From Calothrix brevissima NIES-22 (lineage in GTDB: Bacteria > Cyanobacteriota > Cyanobacteriia > Cyanobacteriales > Nostocaceae), in NCBI RefSeq assembly GCF_002367995.1, contig NZ_AP018207.1, positions 6,522,646-6,586,645 on the forward strand: a DNA stretch of 64,000 nt, read 5' to 3'. Under the pieces are notes generated by a model. The model made no database searches and was not told the DNA's origin. It was given only the letters and a program-made list of their open reading frames with translations. Shown here piece by piece: positions 52,070 to 61,385 of the stretch (position 1 is its first letter; every line of letters begins with the position of its first letter). The position numbers were made by a program, and so were the translations under genes.

Positions 52070-52320
52070 ATATGGAAGGGAAGGGAAGGGGGACAAGGGA
52101 GACAAGGAGGACAAGGGAGACAAGGAGGACAGGTATTTGTGAATAATTGAGGATTGCTATAGTAGTTAATTTATCTGTTGCGGAAAACTCTGCATAAAGC
52201 GATCGCAATCCACCTATATGAAATCATATAAGTAAACAACATTCTTGAAGTTGACTGTTGACTGTTGACTGTTGACTGTTGACCGTTGACTCTTGACCAA
52301 TGCCCCATGCCCCATAACCT
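52065..52320. repeat. GGGACAAGG and GTTGACT arrays
   Basis: About five 9-bp units (GGGGACAAG/GAGACAAGG) at 52083-52130, then TGTTGAC repeats at 52250-52290 and CCCCATG at 52301-52316. They fill the promoter region of the large caspase gene. Confidence 0.88.
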
Positions 52321-55300
52321 ATGTGCCCACGCGGAGTAACAACCAGTAGCTCGACTCAAGCAAAGCAAACAATTGTCCCGAAATTGTGGTTATTACTGGT
52401 GGGTGTGAATCAATATCAAGATGCGGAACTTCCTTCTCTACGTTATTCCGCAGTTGATTGTCAGGTACTTGCTGAAGCTTTAGCAGTTGCAACCAAAGAG
52501 CAATTTCCGCAAAAAGAGGTAAAGATTTATCACGACTTTGCCCAAAAATTGCCACTATTATCCACACTGAAAACAAGTTTACAGGAAATTGCGGCTAATG
52601 TGCAAGCAATTGACACAGTTTTATTTTATTTTTCTGGACATGGGATATTACAACCAAATACTCAAGAAGCATTTTTGTGTTTGGCAGATACCCGTAAAGA
52701 TAATTTAGAACAGACTGGATTACCTGTTAAAGAACTTTTGGCACAGTTAAGTAAAAGCGGCGCACAAAATCAATTAGTTTGGCTAGATGCTTGTCATAGT
52801 GGCGGAATGACACTGCGAGGAGTTGGCGAAACTTTATTAAATCCCACGCCGCAATTAGTAGAAGTTTTGCAACGCAATGCAGGTAAAAGTAAGGGTTTTT
52901 ATGCCTTACTTTCCTGTGATGTTAATCAACTATCTTGGGAATTTCCCGAATTAGGACATGGCGTATTTACTTATTTTTTAACCCGGGGTTTATATGGTGA
53001 TGCTGCCGATGCTCAAGGCGTAATTTTTGCAGATGGGCTATATCGCTATGTTTATCACCAGACTTTACAATATATAGATAAAACTAATCAACAGTTACGC
53101 TTAATTAACCAGCAAAAACGCGGCAAGGGAGACACAGAACTGAAGCGCGAATATCCCTTACAAACGCCTAAGCGGATTGTGGAAGGAGTGGGAGAATTAA
53201 TATTAGGTAAAATTCCGGCGATCGCTGAATCGAATTCTGTAAGATTAGCATTAATAATTGAGGGGTTTATTGGTTCTCAAGGGACGCGGGATTTTAGTAA
53301 GATATTAGTTGACACTGGCGATTTTGAATTGGAATATTTGCTGCGTTCTGGAGAAACAACTGGTAAAGATATTCGCTATGCAATTCAACAAGCTTTAGGT
53401 GTCTATTATCGCCAAGTAGAAAATGATGGCAAGACAAGGGGAGAGGGAGAAAAGCCTGGATTCGCTAATTATAATAATGATGCATTTCCTCAACCTGTCT
53501 TGGATTTGCGGGAAACCTCACAGCTAAATGCAGAAGTTTATTTGCATAATTCCCCGCATTCTCTACCAGAAGCGGCAACTATATTATTATATCTACGGGG
53601 AAGATTGGAAGAAACTCCCGCCGGAGAAGCTGCATTATTAATCGCAGATGATATTTGGCTGAGTCGTTCTTGGTTAAAACAACAATTACGCCGTTCTCAA
53701 ATTAATCAACAGATTATTATTTTAGATTTTCCTGTAGTCGCGACTAATGTATCTTCCCTGCAAGAGTGGGTAGAGGATTTGCGCCTAGAATCGGAGAAAG
53801 GACAATGTATTATTGCGGGTACTTCGCCAAAAGATAATCCTGAATTTTTCGCCCAAACATTAATTGCAACTTTAAAAGCTGCTAATCAACAATCTGGTTT
53901 ATCTGTAGCAGGTTGGATTACTCAATTACAGGTGCAATTAGCAGCACAAACACAACGCAATCCATTTTTACCCTTGCATTTTTGGTTATCAGGAACTCAA
54001 GGTGTAATTGAAATTATCCCCGCCACAACTGGCGCACGCAGTCAGAAAAAATCGGCTTTAGATTTAAGAATTTGTCCTTACCGAGGATTAAGAGCTTTTG
54101 CGGCAGAAGATGCACAATATTTTTTCGGGCGAGAATCTTTAACTCAGCATTTAATTAGTCAAATTGCTCATAAATCTTTCTTAGCTGTAGTTGGTGCTTC
54201 TGGTAGTGGTAAATCTTCCGTTGTGCAAGCAGGATTAATTGCCCAATTACGTCAGGGGAAGCAATTACCTGGGAGTGATTTTTGGTTAATTAAAAGTATG
54301 CGTCCCGGTGTGCGTCCTTTGGCAGAGTTGGCGAGGCGGTTGGGGGAAGGGGGACAAAGGGAAGGGAGACAAGGGGGACAAGGGGGACAAGGGGGACAAG
54401 GAGGACAAGGAGGACAAGGGGGTTTGTCTGCATCGTCGCAGCTGGTACTTGAGGGAATGCTTTACCAGGGGGTGGAAGGTTTTGTTTATTGGTTGCGGAG
54501 TCGTCCTGAGTCTGTGGTAGTTTTGGTAGTGGATCAGTTTGAGGAGTTGTTTACCCTTGCACCTGGTGAAGATAGACAGCGATTTTTAGAGTTGCTGCTG
54601 GGTGCAATGGAATATGCGGCGGATAAATTTAAATTAGTTATTACTTTACGCGCTGATTTTATCGCTGCTTGTTTGGAAGTTCCAGCGCTGGCGAGTTTAT
54701 TACAAGAATCTAGTATATTGGTTCCGCCGAATTTGAGCGATCGCGATTATCGTCGTGTCATCATTAATCCAGCAGAACAAGTCAGCTTAAAAGTTGAGTC
54801 GGAATTGGTGGAGGTTCTATTACAGGAGTTAAACCACTCGGCTGGTGATTTACCACTGTTAGAATTTGTTCTAGAACAGTTGTGGGAATTCCGCCAAGAT
54901 GGAAAATTGACGCTCGCAGCTTATCAGCAACAGGTAGGTGGGATTAAAGGTGCGTTAGAAAGAAAGGCGCAAGCTGTTTACGAAAGTTTAGATTCTCAGG
55001 CGCAAGATTGTGCTAGATGGATTTTCCTGTCTCTGACTCAATTAGGCGAAGGTACAGAAGATACCCGACGCAGAGTATGGAAATCAGAGTTAGTAGTGCA
55101 AAAATACCCCGTCGCTTTGGTGGAAAGAACTCTGCAAGTATTAACTGCGGCGAAGTTAGTTGTGGTGAATGTGGATGATGAGGTGGTGGGAGGGGATAAG
55201 GGGGACAAGGGGGACAAGGAGGACAGGGGGGATTATGTTATGGTTGGTGTGGCGGCGTCATCGGTGACAATAGAAGTAGCTCATGAAATTTTGATTCGTC

Positions 55301-57681
55301 ATTGGTCAACTTTGCGCTGGTGGTTGGAGGAAAATCGTAGTAGATTGCGATCGCAGCGTCAAATTGAACAAGCAGCAGCTTTATGGAAACATAATCAGGA
55401 GCAAACTGATTTTTTGTTGCAAGGTATCCGGTTAGCTGAGGCGGAAGAAATTTATATTAAATATACCGATGAATTATCTGAAGATGTGCAAAGTTTTATT
55501 GCAGCTTGTTTAGCAGAAAGAAAACGTCAGCAATTTGCACAAAAGAAGCGTCTGCGTCAAGCGCAACAAGCAATTATTGTGATTAGTGTGTTGGGTATTG
55601 CGGCTAGTGGTTTTGGTGTTTTCGCTTATTTGCAAAAACAAGCGGCGCAATTAAGGGAAATTTCTGCGTTAAATGCTTCCTCGGAAGCTTTATTATTATC
55701 CAATCAGCAACTCGAAGCTTTAATTGCTAGTGTAAAAGCTGGGAGAGAAGTTAAACAAGTATCCACAGCAAATAAAGATATTCAATTAGCAACTGTCGCG
55801 ACGCTTGAGCAAGCTGTCAGCCAATCTCAAGAAATCAACCGTTTACAAGCACACAGCCAACAAGTTAACGCTGTAAGTTTTAGTCATGATGGTAAAATTA
55901 TCGCCTCTGCTAGCGATGATGGGACAATTAAACTTTGGCGTGCAGATGGTAAAATTCTCAAGACGATTACCGATAATCAAAGATTTACATCTGTAGTTTT
56001 TAGTCCCGACGATAAATTAATTGCTGCCAGTACGGGTAAATCTATCAAACTCTATAATATAGATGGAAAAATCATCAAAGCTTTCACAGGACATACTGAT
56101 ATTATCAACAGCGTTGATTTTAGTCCCGATGGTAAAACACTTGTATCTGCCAGTCGAGATAAAACGATAAAGTTATGGCGAACTGACGGAACTTTGCTGA
56201 ATACCTGGAATGCTCATAATGGTTGGGTAAATACTGTTAGCTTTAGTCCCGACTCTCAAATTATTGCTTCTGGTGGCGAAGATAATTTAGTCAAGCTGTG
56301 GCGCTTTACTGATGGGAAACTCCTGCAAACGCTGTCAGGACATAAAGAACGCATTACCTCTGTAAAATTTAGCCCAGATGATAAAATTATCGCTTCCGCT
56401 AGTGGCGATAAAACTATAAATTTATGGAATCGTCAAGGCAAAATTTTACAAACCATTGAAGGACATACAAACCAAATCAATAGTATCAGCTTTAGCCCAG
56501 ATGGTAAAATGCTAGCTACTGCTGATGATGACGCAGTTGTTAAAATTTGGCTTAATCAAAATCCATCCCAAATTGAATATATCCTCAGCCAAACTTTAAC
56601 AGGACATGGTGGTGTAATTAATAGTCTGAGTTTCAGCCCAGATGGTAAAATGATTGCTTCTGCTAGCGCTGATAAAACTGTCAGACTTTGGGAAATAAAT
56701 AATATAGGAAATACCTTAGATAAAGGTAAATTTTACAGTGCCAATTTTAGCAATGACAACAAAATGTTTGCGGCTGCTGGCTGGGATGGCATAATTAAAA
56801 TATGGCAGCGAAACGGAAAATTAATTAAATCTATATCTGGAAACAAACAGCCAATTTATGCTGTAGACTTTAGCCCAGATAATAAAATTATCGCTGCTGC
56901 CAGTGACGATAAAACAATTAAATTATGGAATATAGCCAATAATTCTCTACTTTATACCCTCACAGGAAATTCTGAGCGAGTAACTAGCATTAGTTTTAGC
57001 CCCAATGGTAAAATGTTAGCTGCTGGTAGCGCCGATAAAACTATTAAAATCTGGCAACTTGCAGATAAAAAATTACTTCACACATTCACAGGACATACAG
57101 ACGCAATTAGCAGCGTCAGTTTTAGTAATGATGGTAAACTGCTAGCTTCTGGTAGTTACGATAATACGGTAAAACTTTGGCGCATTGATGGTAGCCTTGT
57201 CACAACTTTACAGGGAAACGGACTAGCGATCGCATCTGTGAAATTCAGTCCCGATAACACCATCCTCGCTGCTGCTAGTTTAGACAATAGCATCAAACTG
57301 TGGAACGTCGCCAACGGAACTTTAATCCACACCCTCACCGGACATTCCAGTGGTGTCACCAGCTTGAGTTTTCTCCCCCATAGTCAAATACTCGCCTCTG
57401 GTAGCGTCGATGGTACGATTAAGCTGTGGAATATTCGCGATGCCTACGGCGGTAAACTACGCACTTTACTCAAAACTCTAATCGGTCACCCTGGTAAAAT
57501 TAATAGCATCAGCTTTAGCCTTGATGGTAATACCCTAATTAGCGCAGGTGAAGATAGCGGGTTAAAGTTGTGGAATTTGGATTTAACCGAGTTACGCCAA
57601 AGCGGTTGCTTGCGTATCAAAGATTACCTTAAAAATAATCCCAATGTCAACGAGAGCGATCGTCATCTCTGCGATAATTAA
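52321..57681 (+). CDS. Caspase-domain / STAND NTPase / WD40 protein
   Basis: 1786 residues. Peptidase C14 domain 20-250 with catalytic His107 (FYFSGHGIL) and Cys158 ([11 protein letters not shown]). Near 590-1000 a STAND NTPase: [21 protein letters not shown], Walker [10 protein letters not shown] at about 625, Walker [14 protein letters not shown] coiled/helical stretch and one membrane-like helix ([20 protein letters not shown]) precede about 14 WD40 repeats (1175-1765). This is the cyanobacterial metacaspase-STAND type, probably a sensor that activates a protease. Short repeats are translated at 674-701 and 957-971. Start ATG follows a repeat array. Confidence 0.92.
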   Translation: MCPRGVTTSSSTQAKQTIVPKLWLLLVGVNQYQDAELPSLRYSAVDCQVLAEALAVATKEQFPQKEVKIYHDFAQKLPLLSTLKTSLQEIAANVQAIDTVLFYFSGHGILQPNTQEAFLCLADTRKDNLEQTGLPVKELLAQLSKSGAQNQLVWLDACHSGGMTLRGVGETLLNPTPQLVEVLQRNAGKSKGFYALLSCDVNQLSWEFPELGHGVFTYFLTRGLYGDAADAQGVIFADGLYRYVYHQTLQYIDKTNQQLRLINQQKRGKGDTELKREYPLQTPKRIVEGVGELILGKIPAIAESNSVRLALIIEGFIGSQGTRDFSKILVDTGDFELEYLLRSGETTGKDIRYAIQQALGVYYRQVENDGKTRGEGEKPGFANYNNDAFPQPVLDLRETSQLNAEVYLHNSPHSLPEAATILLYLRGRLEETPAGEAALLIADDIWLSRSWLKQQLRRSQINQQIIILDFPVVATNVSSLQEWVEDLRLESEKGQCIIAGTSPKDNPEFFAQTLIATLKAANQQSGLSVAGWITQLQVQLAAQTQRNPFLPLHFWLSGTQGVIEIIPATTGARSQKKSALDLRICPYRGLRAFAAEDAQYFFGRESLTQHLISQIAHKSFLAVVGASGSGKSSVVQAGLIAQLRQGKQLPGSDFWLIKSMRPGVRPLAELARRLGEGGQREGRQGGQGGQGGQGGQGGQGGLSASSQLVLEGMLYQGVEGFVYWLRSRPESVVVLVVDQFEELFTLAPGEDRQRFLELLLGAMEYAADKFKLVITLRADFIAACLEVPALASLLQESSILVPPNLSDRDYRRVIINPAEQVSLKVESELVEVLLQELNHSAGDLPLLEFVLEQLWEFRQDGKLTLAAYQQQVGGIKGALERKAQAVYESLDSQAQDCARWIFLSLTQLGEGTEDTRRRVWKSELVVQKYPVALVERTLQVLTAAKLVVVNVDDEVVGGDKGDKGDKEDRGDYVMVGVAASSVTIEVAHEILIRHWSTLRWWLEENRSRLRSQRQIEQAAALWKHNQEQTDFLLQGIRLAEAEEIYIKYTDELSEDVQSFIAACLAERKRQQFAQKKRLRQAQQAIIVISVLGIAASGFGVFAYLQKQAAQLREISALNASSEALLLSNQQLEALIASVKAGREVKQVSTANKDIQLATVATLEQAVSQSQEINRLQAHSQQVNAVSFSHDGKIIASASDDGTIKLWRADGKILKTITDNQRFTSVVFSPDDKLIAASTGKSIKLYNIDGKIIKAFTGHTDIINSVDFSPDGKTLVSASRDKTIKLWRTDGTLLNTWNAHNGWVNTVSFSPDSQIIASGGEDNLVKLWRFTDGKLLQTLSGHKERITSVKFSPDDKIIASASGDKTINLWNRQGKILQTIEGHTNQINSISFSPDGKMLATADDDAVVKIWLNQNPSQIEYILSQTLTGHGGVINSLSFSPDGKMIASASADKTVRLWEINNIGNTLDKGKFYSANFSNDNKMFAAAGWDGIIKIWQRNGKLIKSISGNKQPIYAVDFSPDNKIIAAASDDKTIKLWNIANNSLLYTLTGNSERVTSISFSPNGKMLAAGSADKTIKIWQLADKKLLHTFTGHTDAISSVSFSNDGKLLASGSYDNTVKLWRIDGSLVTTLQGNGLAIASVKFSPDNTILAAASLDNSIKLWNVANGTLIHTLTGHSSGVTSLSFLPHSQILASGSVDGTIKLWNIRDAYGGKLRTLLKTLIGHPGKINSISFSLDGNTLISAGEDSGLKLWNLDLTELRQSGCLRIKDYLKNNPNVNESDRHLCDN
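54342..54422 (+). repeat. 9-bp tandem array inside the caspase/STAND gene
   Basis: GGGGGACAA/GGAGGACAA units, about eight copies, in frame and read as GGQ repeats (residues 674-701) between the STAND Walker A and Walker B. A second block at 55190-55234 reads [14 protein letters not shown]. Confidence 0.92.
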
Positions 57682-57777
57682 CTCTTAATCATGACTTGAT
57701 TGGTGTATTTTTTCGCACAAAACATTCTGACCCAGTACATTATATATTATGCCATAAGTCAGGTTACAAAAAGTATT

Positions 57778-59265
57778 ATGCAACCAAATAGACGAAAATT
57801 TTGCCAATTGGCTCTAATATCTAGCCTATCTAGCATTTTTTTTCCTAATATTGTTAATAAAGCAGTTGCAAAACCGTTTATCTCCCCTAAACAAAATATA
57901 TCTTTCCTCCCAACAGCTAAAAGGTGGTTAGTACATTTAAACCAAGATTTATTACCCTTTTGGACAATGGAATCAGCTTTAGGTTACCCCATTGGGAATT
58001 TTCCATCAATTCGCTGTAATAATGGCGCTTTGTTAGACAGAAAAAATCCTTGTCCGGAAATCAAAACCTTCCGAAATTTTAATAGACTGATGCTACCTCG
58101 AACTTATGTTGTAGCACTTTCTCGCCAGACTTACGCCTATGGAGTTGCTTTTCACCTCACTGGTGAACCCAAATATTTAGAATATGCGCAAGCTGGAGTT
58201 AATTATCTACGCGCACAAGCATTTGATAGAAAAAATGGGGGAGTATATAGCTACCGGGATGATGAAAAGAACACCTGGGAACCAGCAGTAGAATATCGTA
58301 ATCCCCAAGAACAAGCTTATTGTTTACTAGGACTCAGTTTTTATTATTATTTAACTCGCGATCCTGAAGTATTATCAGATATTTTAGCCGTCAAAAATTA
58401 CATTTTTAGTAATTACAATAATTCCCAGTTAGGGACATTTCAGTGGGTTTTAAAAAATGGCAACAATAGCACTGTTACAGACAAACATCTTTTAGCTGTG
58501 CTAGACCAACTCAACACTTATATGGTTTTGCTCACACCTTTATTACCAGAACCAGAACAGAGTCAATGGAAGCAGGATATGGTAATGCTATCACAGATGA
58601 TGCTATCTCATTTCTATTCTGCAAAAGATAATTTATTTTTTCTCAGAGCCGAAAATAAGTCTCTAGAGACAACAGATTGTGATTTTGGACATACTATTAA
58701 ATCAATGTGGATGTTGCAGATGATTGGCTTAATAGTTGGCGATTCTCAACTAGAAAAATTTGCTGAAGAAAATGGCTTACTCGTCCTAGAAAGAGCATAT
58801 TTGCAACAATCCGGTTCATGGGCATCTCAAATAAATAAAGGAGGCGAAATCAATCATGATAAACAGTGGTGGATTTATGCTGAATTAGATCAGTTTGCTG
58901 CATCTCTAGCAGTAAAAAAACCTGCTGTTACTACCTATATTTCCCAAACATACAATTATTGGTTCAAATATTTTGTAGATAGCAAATATGCAGAAGTCTG
59001 GAAAGGAATAGATGCAACTACTAATCAACCTAAACCTGATGATTTACCCAAAATGCGTCCCTGGAAGAATGCTTATCATTCTTTTGAACATGCTTTAGTA
59101 GGCTACATAACTACACAGCAAATTCACCATCACCCAATTGTGCTTTATTATCAGTTTAATCAGCTTCCTCAGCCTCAAAACATCCGTCCTTATTTTTATA
59201 CAAGCACAATCAAAAAGCTAGAATCACTCCCTAATCAAATTTATAAAGTTACTTTCACGAATTAG
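57778..59265 (+). CDS. Tat-exported AGE-family (six-hairpin) epimerase/isomerase-like protein
   Basis: About 495 residues from MQPNRRKFCQLALISSLSSI, a twin-arginine leader; the upstream frame to 57700 is less likely. The mature part has the alpha/alpha-barrel pattern of N-acylglucosamine 2-epimerase-like proteins: KRWLVHLNQDLLPFWTMESA, SRQTYAYGVAFHLTGEPKYLEYAQAGVNYL, GGVYSYRDD, EQAYCLLGLSFYYYLTRD, KQWWIYAELDQFAASL. It should act on a sugar outside the cytosol. Specific reaction unknown. Confidence 0.8.
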   Translation: MQPNRRKFCQLALISSLSSIFFPNIVNKAVAKPFISPKQNISFLPTAKRWLVHLNQDLLPFWTMESALGYPIGNFPSIRCNNGALLDRKNPCPEIKTFRNFNRLMLPRTYVVALSRQTYAYGVAFHLTGEPKYLEYAQAGVNYLRAQAFDRKNGGVYSYRDDEKNTWEPAVEYRNPQEQAYCLLGLSFYYYLTRDPEVLSDILAVKNYIFSNYNNSQLGTFQWVLKNGNNSTVTDKHLLAVLDQLNTYMVLLTPLLPEPEQSQWKQDMVMLSQMMLSHFYSAKDNLFFLRAENKSLETTDCDFGHTIKSMWMLQMIGLIVGDSQLEKFAEENGLLVLERAYLQQSGSWASQINKGGEINHDKQWWIYAELDQFAASLAVKKPAVTTYISQTYNYWFKYFVDSKYAEVWKGIDATTNQPKPDDLPKMRPWKNAYHSFEHALVGYITTQQIHHHPIVLYYQFNQLPQPQNIRPYFYTSTIKKLESLPNQIYKVTFTN

Positions 59266-59360
59266 GAATTATGAATTATAAATTATGAATTACGAATTAC
59301 GAATTACGTAGGCGCAAGCCTTCCCGCAGGGTATTACGAATTACGAATTACGAATTACGA
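59266..59360. repeat. AATTACG / AATTATG heptamer array
   Basis: TAGGAATTATGAATTATAA, GAATTACGAATTACG and four more GAATTAC units, split by a GTAGGCGCAAGCCTTCC block. Reaches into the ArsR gene's 3' end. Confidence 0.9.
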
Positions 59361-59698
59361 ATTCTTAAAGCATCTAACTGTTTCAACTGCTGTGACTGTT
59401 CTTCCAAACGAAGAGAAAGACGCGCACAAACCAATTCGCATATCTCAAAAATTAGCGAATCGGTAATTTCATAAAACACACTCACACCTTGGGGTTGACG
59501 TTTAATCATCCCCGCTTTGGTGAGAATTTGCAGATGCTTGGAAACATTCGCTTGTCCCAATCCCGTAATTTTCATGATTTCTGTGACATTTTTGCTACCC
59601 GACCGCAAAGAACATAAAACTTGCAATCTGCTAATTTCCGATAACACTTTAAAATAATCCGCAATTTGCCCTAAAGCAGCAGGTGAATTTTCTAACAT
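59348..59698 (-). CDS. ArsR-family transcriptional regulator
   Basis: 116 residues with a winged helix-turn-helix: DYFKVLSEISRLQVLCSLRSGSKNVTEIMKITGLGQANVSKHLQILTKAGMIKRQ. The ELCVCG metal site of SmtB/ArsR is replaced by VLCSLRSG, so zinc/arsenic sensing is not supported and another signal is likely. The last residues (LDALRIRNS) are encoded by the heptamer array. A palindrome-like site lies upstream. Confidence 0.9.
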   Translation of the reverse strand: MLENSPAALGQIADYFKVLSEISRLQVLCSLRSGSKNVTEIMKITGLGQANVSKHLQILTKAGMIKRQPQGVSVFYEITDSLIFEICELVCARLSLRLEEQSQQLKQLDALRIRNS

Positions 59699-59730
59699 AA
59701 AGATTCGCTAATTTATATATACATTTATTA

Positions 59731-59753
59731 TATTACTATATGGTAGTATAATC
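59731..59753 (-). promoter_or_regulatory. Possible ArsR operator
   Basis: Imperfect palindrome ATATTACTATATGGTAGTAT about 33 bases upstream of the ArsR ATG, in the gap to the divergent hydrolase. Autoregulation is inferred from position. Confidence 0.4.
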
Positions 59754-59903
59754 TATTTTCTGCAACAGAGGCGTTGCATAATTGGGGAATTTGGGGAATG
59801 TAATTCATTTACCTGAAAATCGCGCTCAAATTGTTCCACTATTAGTCTTTGGTTCTGACAAAACAGAAGAAATTACAGCAAATCAGGACGCGGAGACAAA
59901 AAA

Positions 59904-60644
59904 GTGCAAATTATTAAGCGCAATGTTGAATTAAGAGTAAATGACAGTTTAATGCGTGTCTATGTAGCAGCACCTAAACCAGCAGGACAGTATCCAGGTA
60001 TTGTATTTTACAGTGATATTTATCAACTAGGTAGTCCCATCATTCGTTTGGCGAACTACTTAGCAGGATTTGGCTATGTAGTAGCAGCACCAGAGATATT
60101 TCATCGCCTGGAATTAATTGGTACGGTAATTGAACCCGATGATTTAGGAAGAATGCGGGGAAATGATGATGCAAGACGAACTGCGATCGCAGATTATGAT
60201 GCTGATTGTCGCGCAGTAATTGAATGGCTCAAAACCGATAGTGCCGTTGCTCCTGGTAAAATAGGTACGCTCGGCTTTTGTATTGGCGGACATTTAGCTT
60301 TTCGCGCTGCATTTCAACCGGAAATTAAAGCTGCTGTCTGCTGCTATCCTACAGGCATTCCCAGTGGTAAATTAGGGCAGGGCGTAGCTGATACAATTGA
60401 TCGTTTTAATGAAATTAACGGCGAAATGCTTTTGGTATTTGGAACTCTCGATCCGCACATCCCCGAACCAGATAGACATAAGATAATTACAACCCTAGAA
60501 AATGCCAAGATACCCCACAAAGTTCTGAATTACGAAGCAGAACATACATTTATGCGCGATGATGGTTATCGCTACGATGCGGTAGCTGCTACCTCAGCTT
60601 GGGCGGAAATTATCGCGTTTTTAGGCAATATGTTTGCCAAATGA
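59904..60644 (+). CDS. Dienelactone hydrolase family protein
   Basis: 246 residues, GTG start with GGAG 9 bases upstream. Alpha/beta hydrolase with the cysteine nucleophile Cys126 in GFCIGG, an acid in FGTLDPHIPEPDR and His in EAEHTFMRDDG. These act on dienelactones or related esters; many bacterial members have no known substrate. Transcribed away from the ArsR gene with about 205 bases between, so ArsR may control it. Confidence 0.9.
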   Translation: MQIIKRNVELRVNDSLMRVYVAAPKPAGQYPGIVFYSDIYQLGSPIIRLANYLAGFGYVVAAPEIFHRLELIGTVIEPDDLGRMRGNDDARRTAIADYDADCRAVIEWLKTDSAVAPGKIGTLGFCIGGHLAFRAAFQPEIKAAVCCYPTGIPSGKLGQGVADTIDRFNEINGEMLLVFGTLDPHIPEPDRHKIITTLENAKIPHKVLNYEAEHTFMRDDGYRYDAVAATSAWAEIIAFLGNMFAK

Positions 60645-60754
60645 GGAAAATTCACCGAATTTGAGATTTACAAAGGGTAATAGCAACTCACAGAAAACAA
60701 CCAAAATAACCGAGAATAATTGAGTGCTATTCCACCCTTGAGGAGTAATTTATC

Positions 60755-61225
60755 ATGTCCGGTCTACTAAGAGCATTTGTTCCCAAACTCTTGTTCAGTA
60801 TAACTTTAGCAATATTTTTAACTCTGACTACTAATTCCGCTTTTGCTGCTAGCTTGGGATTAAATAATGGTTATCTTAGTTCTTGTCCGGCTTCAGATAA
60901 CTGTGTTGTCAGTCAAGATGCTGATGCTAAACACGCTATTAAACCGATTCCTTACCATGTAGATCCCAATGTTGCTAAAGAGACTTTACTTAAAGTCCTC
61001 TCAGTAGTTCCCCGTACCGAAGTTGTAGAACAAACAGAGAATTACATTCATGCTCTTTCTAAAAGCCGCATCTTCAAATTTGTTGATGATGTCGAGTTTT
61101 ATTTTCCCACGGATGAATCAGTAATTCACGTGCGATCGGCTTCGCGGGTGGGGGAATCGGATCTCGGCGTTAATCGCAGGCGCATAGAGCAAATTCGTCT
61201 GGCTTTGCAAGATTTAAAGATTTAG
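60755..61225 (+). CDS. DUF1499 secreted protein
   Basis: 156 residues. Signal peptide LLFSITLAIFLTLTTNSAFAA, then DUF1499: CPASDNCVVSQDADAKHAIKPIPY, ENYIHALSKSRIFKFVDDVEFYFP, VIHVRSASRVGESDLGVNRRRIEQIR. TGAGGAG precedes the ATG. Function unknown; the family occurs in plastids and cyanobacteria. Confidence 0.88.
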   Translation: MSGLLRAFVPKLLFSITLAIFLTLTTNSAFAASLGLNNGYLSSCPASDNCVVSQDADAKHAIKPIPYHVDPNVAKETLLKVLSVVPRTEVVEQTENYIHALSKSRIFKFVDDVEFYFPTDESVIHVRSASRVGESDLGVNRRRIEQIRLALQDLKI

Positions 61226-61282
61226 ATGATTCTCCCAGGAACTTCTCTGTAAAATCATCGCGATTGTTGACGGTTGACGAGC

Positions 61283-61314
61283 AGATCCCCGACTTCTTAT
61301 AGAAGTCGGGGAGC
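61283..61314. repeat. AGATCCCCGACTTCT hairpin (copy 3)
   Basis: Arms AGATCCCCGACTTCT and AGAAGTCGGGGAGCT around TAT; the last bases differ from the other two copies. Confidence 0.85.
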
Positions 61315-61385
61315 TAGCAAACCAGGATAATTAATGAGAAAGCACTAGTCTCAGCGCCCCTATTTTATAGGAGTTGGAAGCTACT

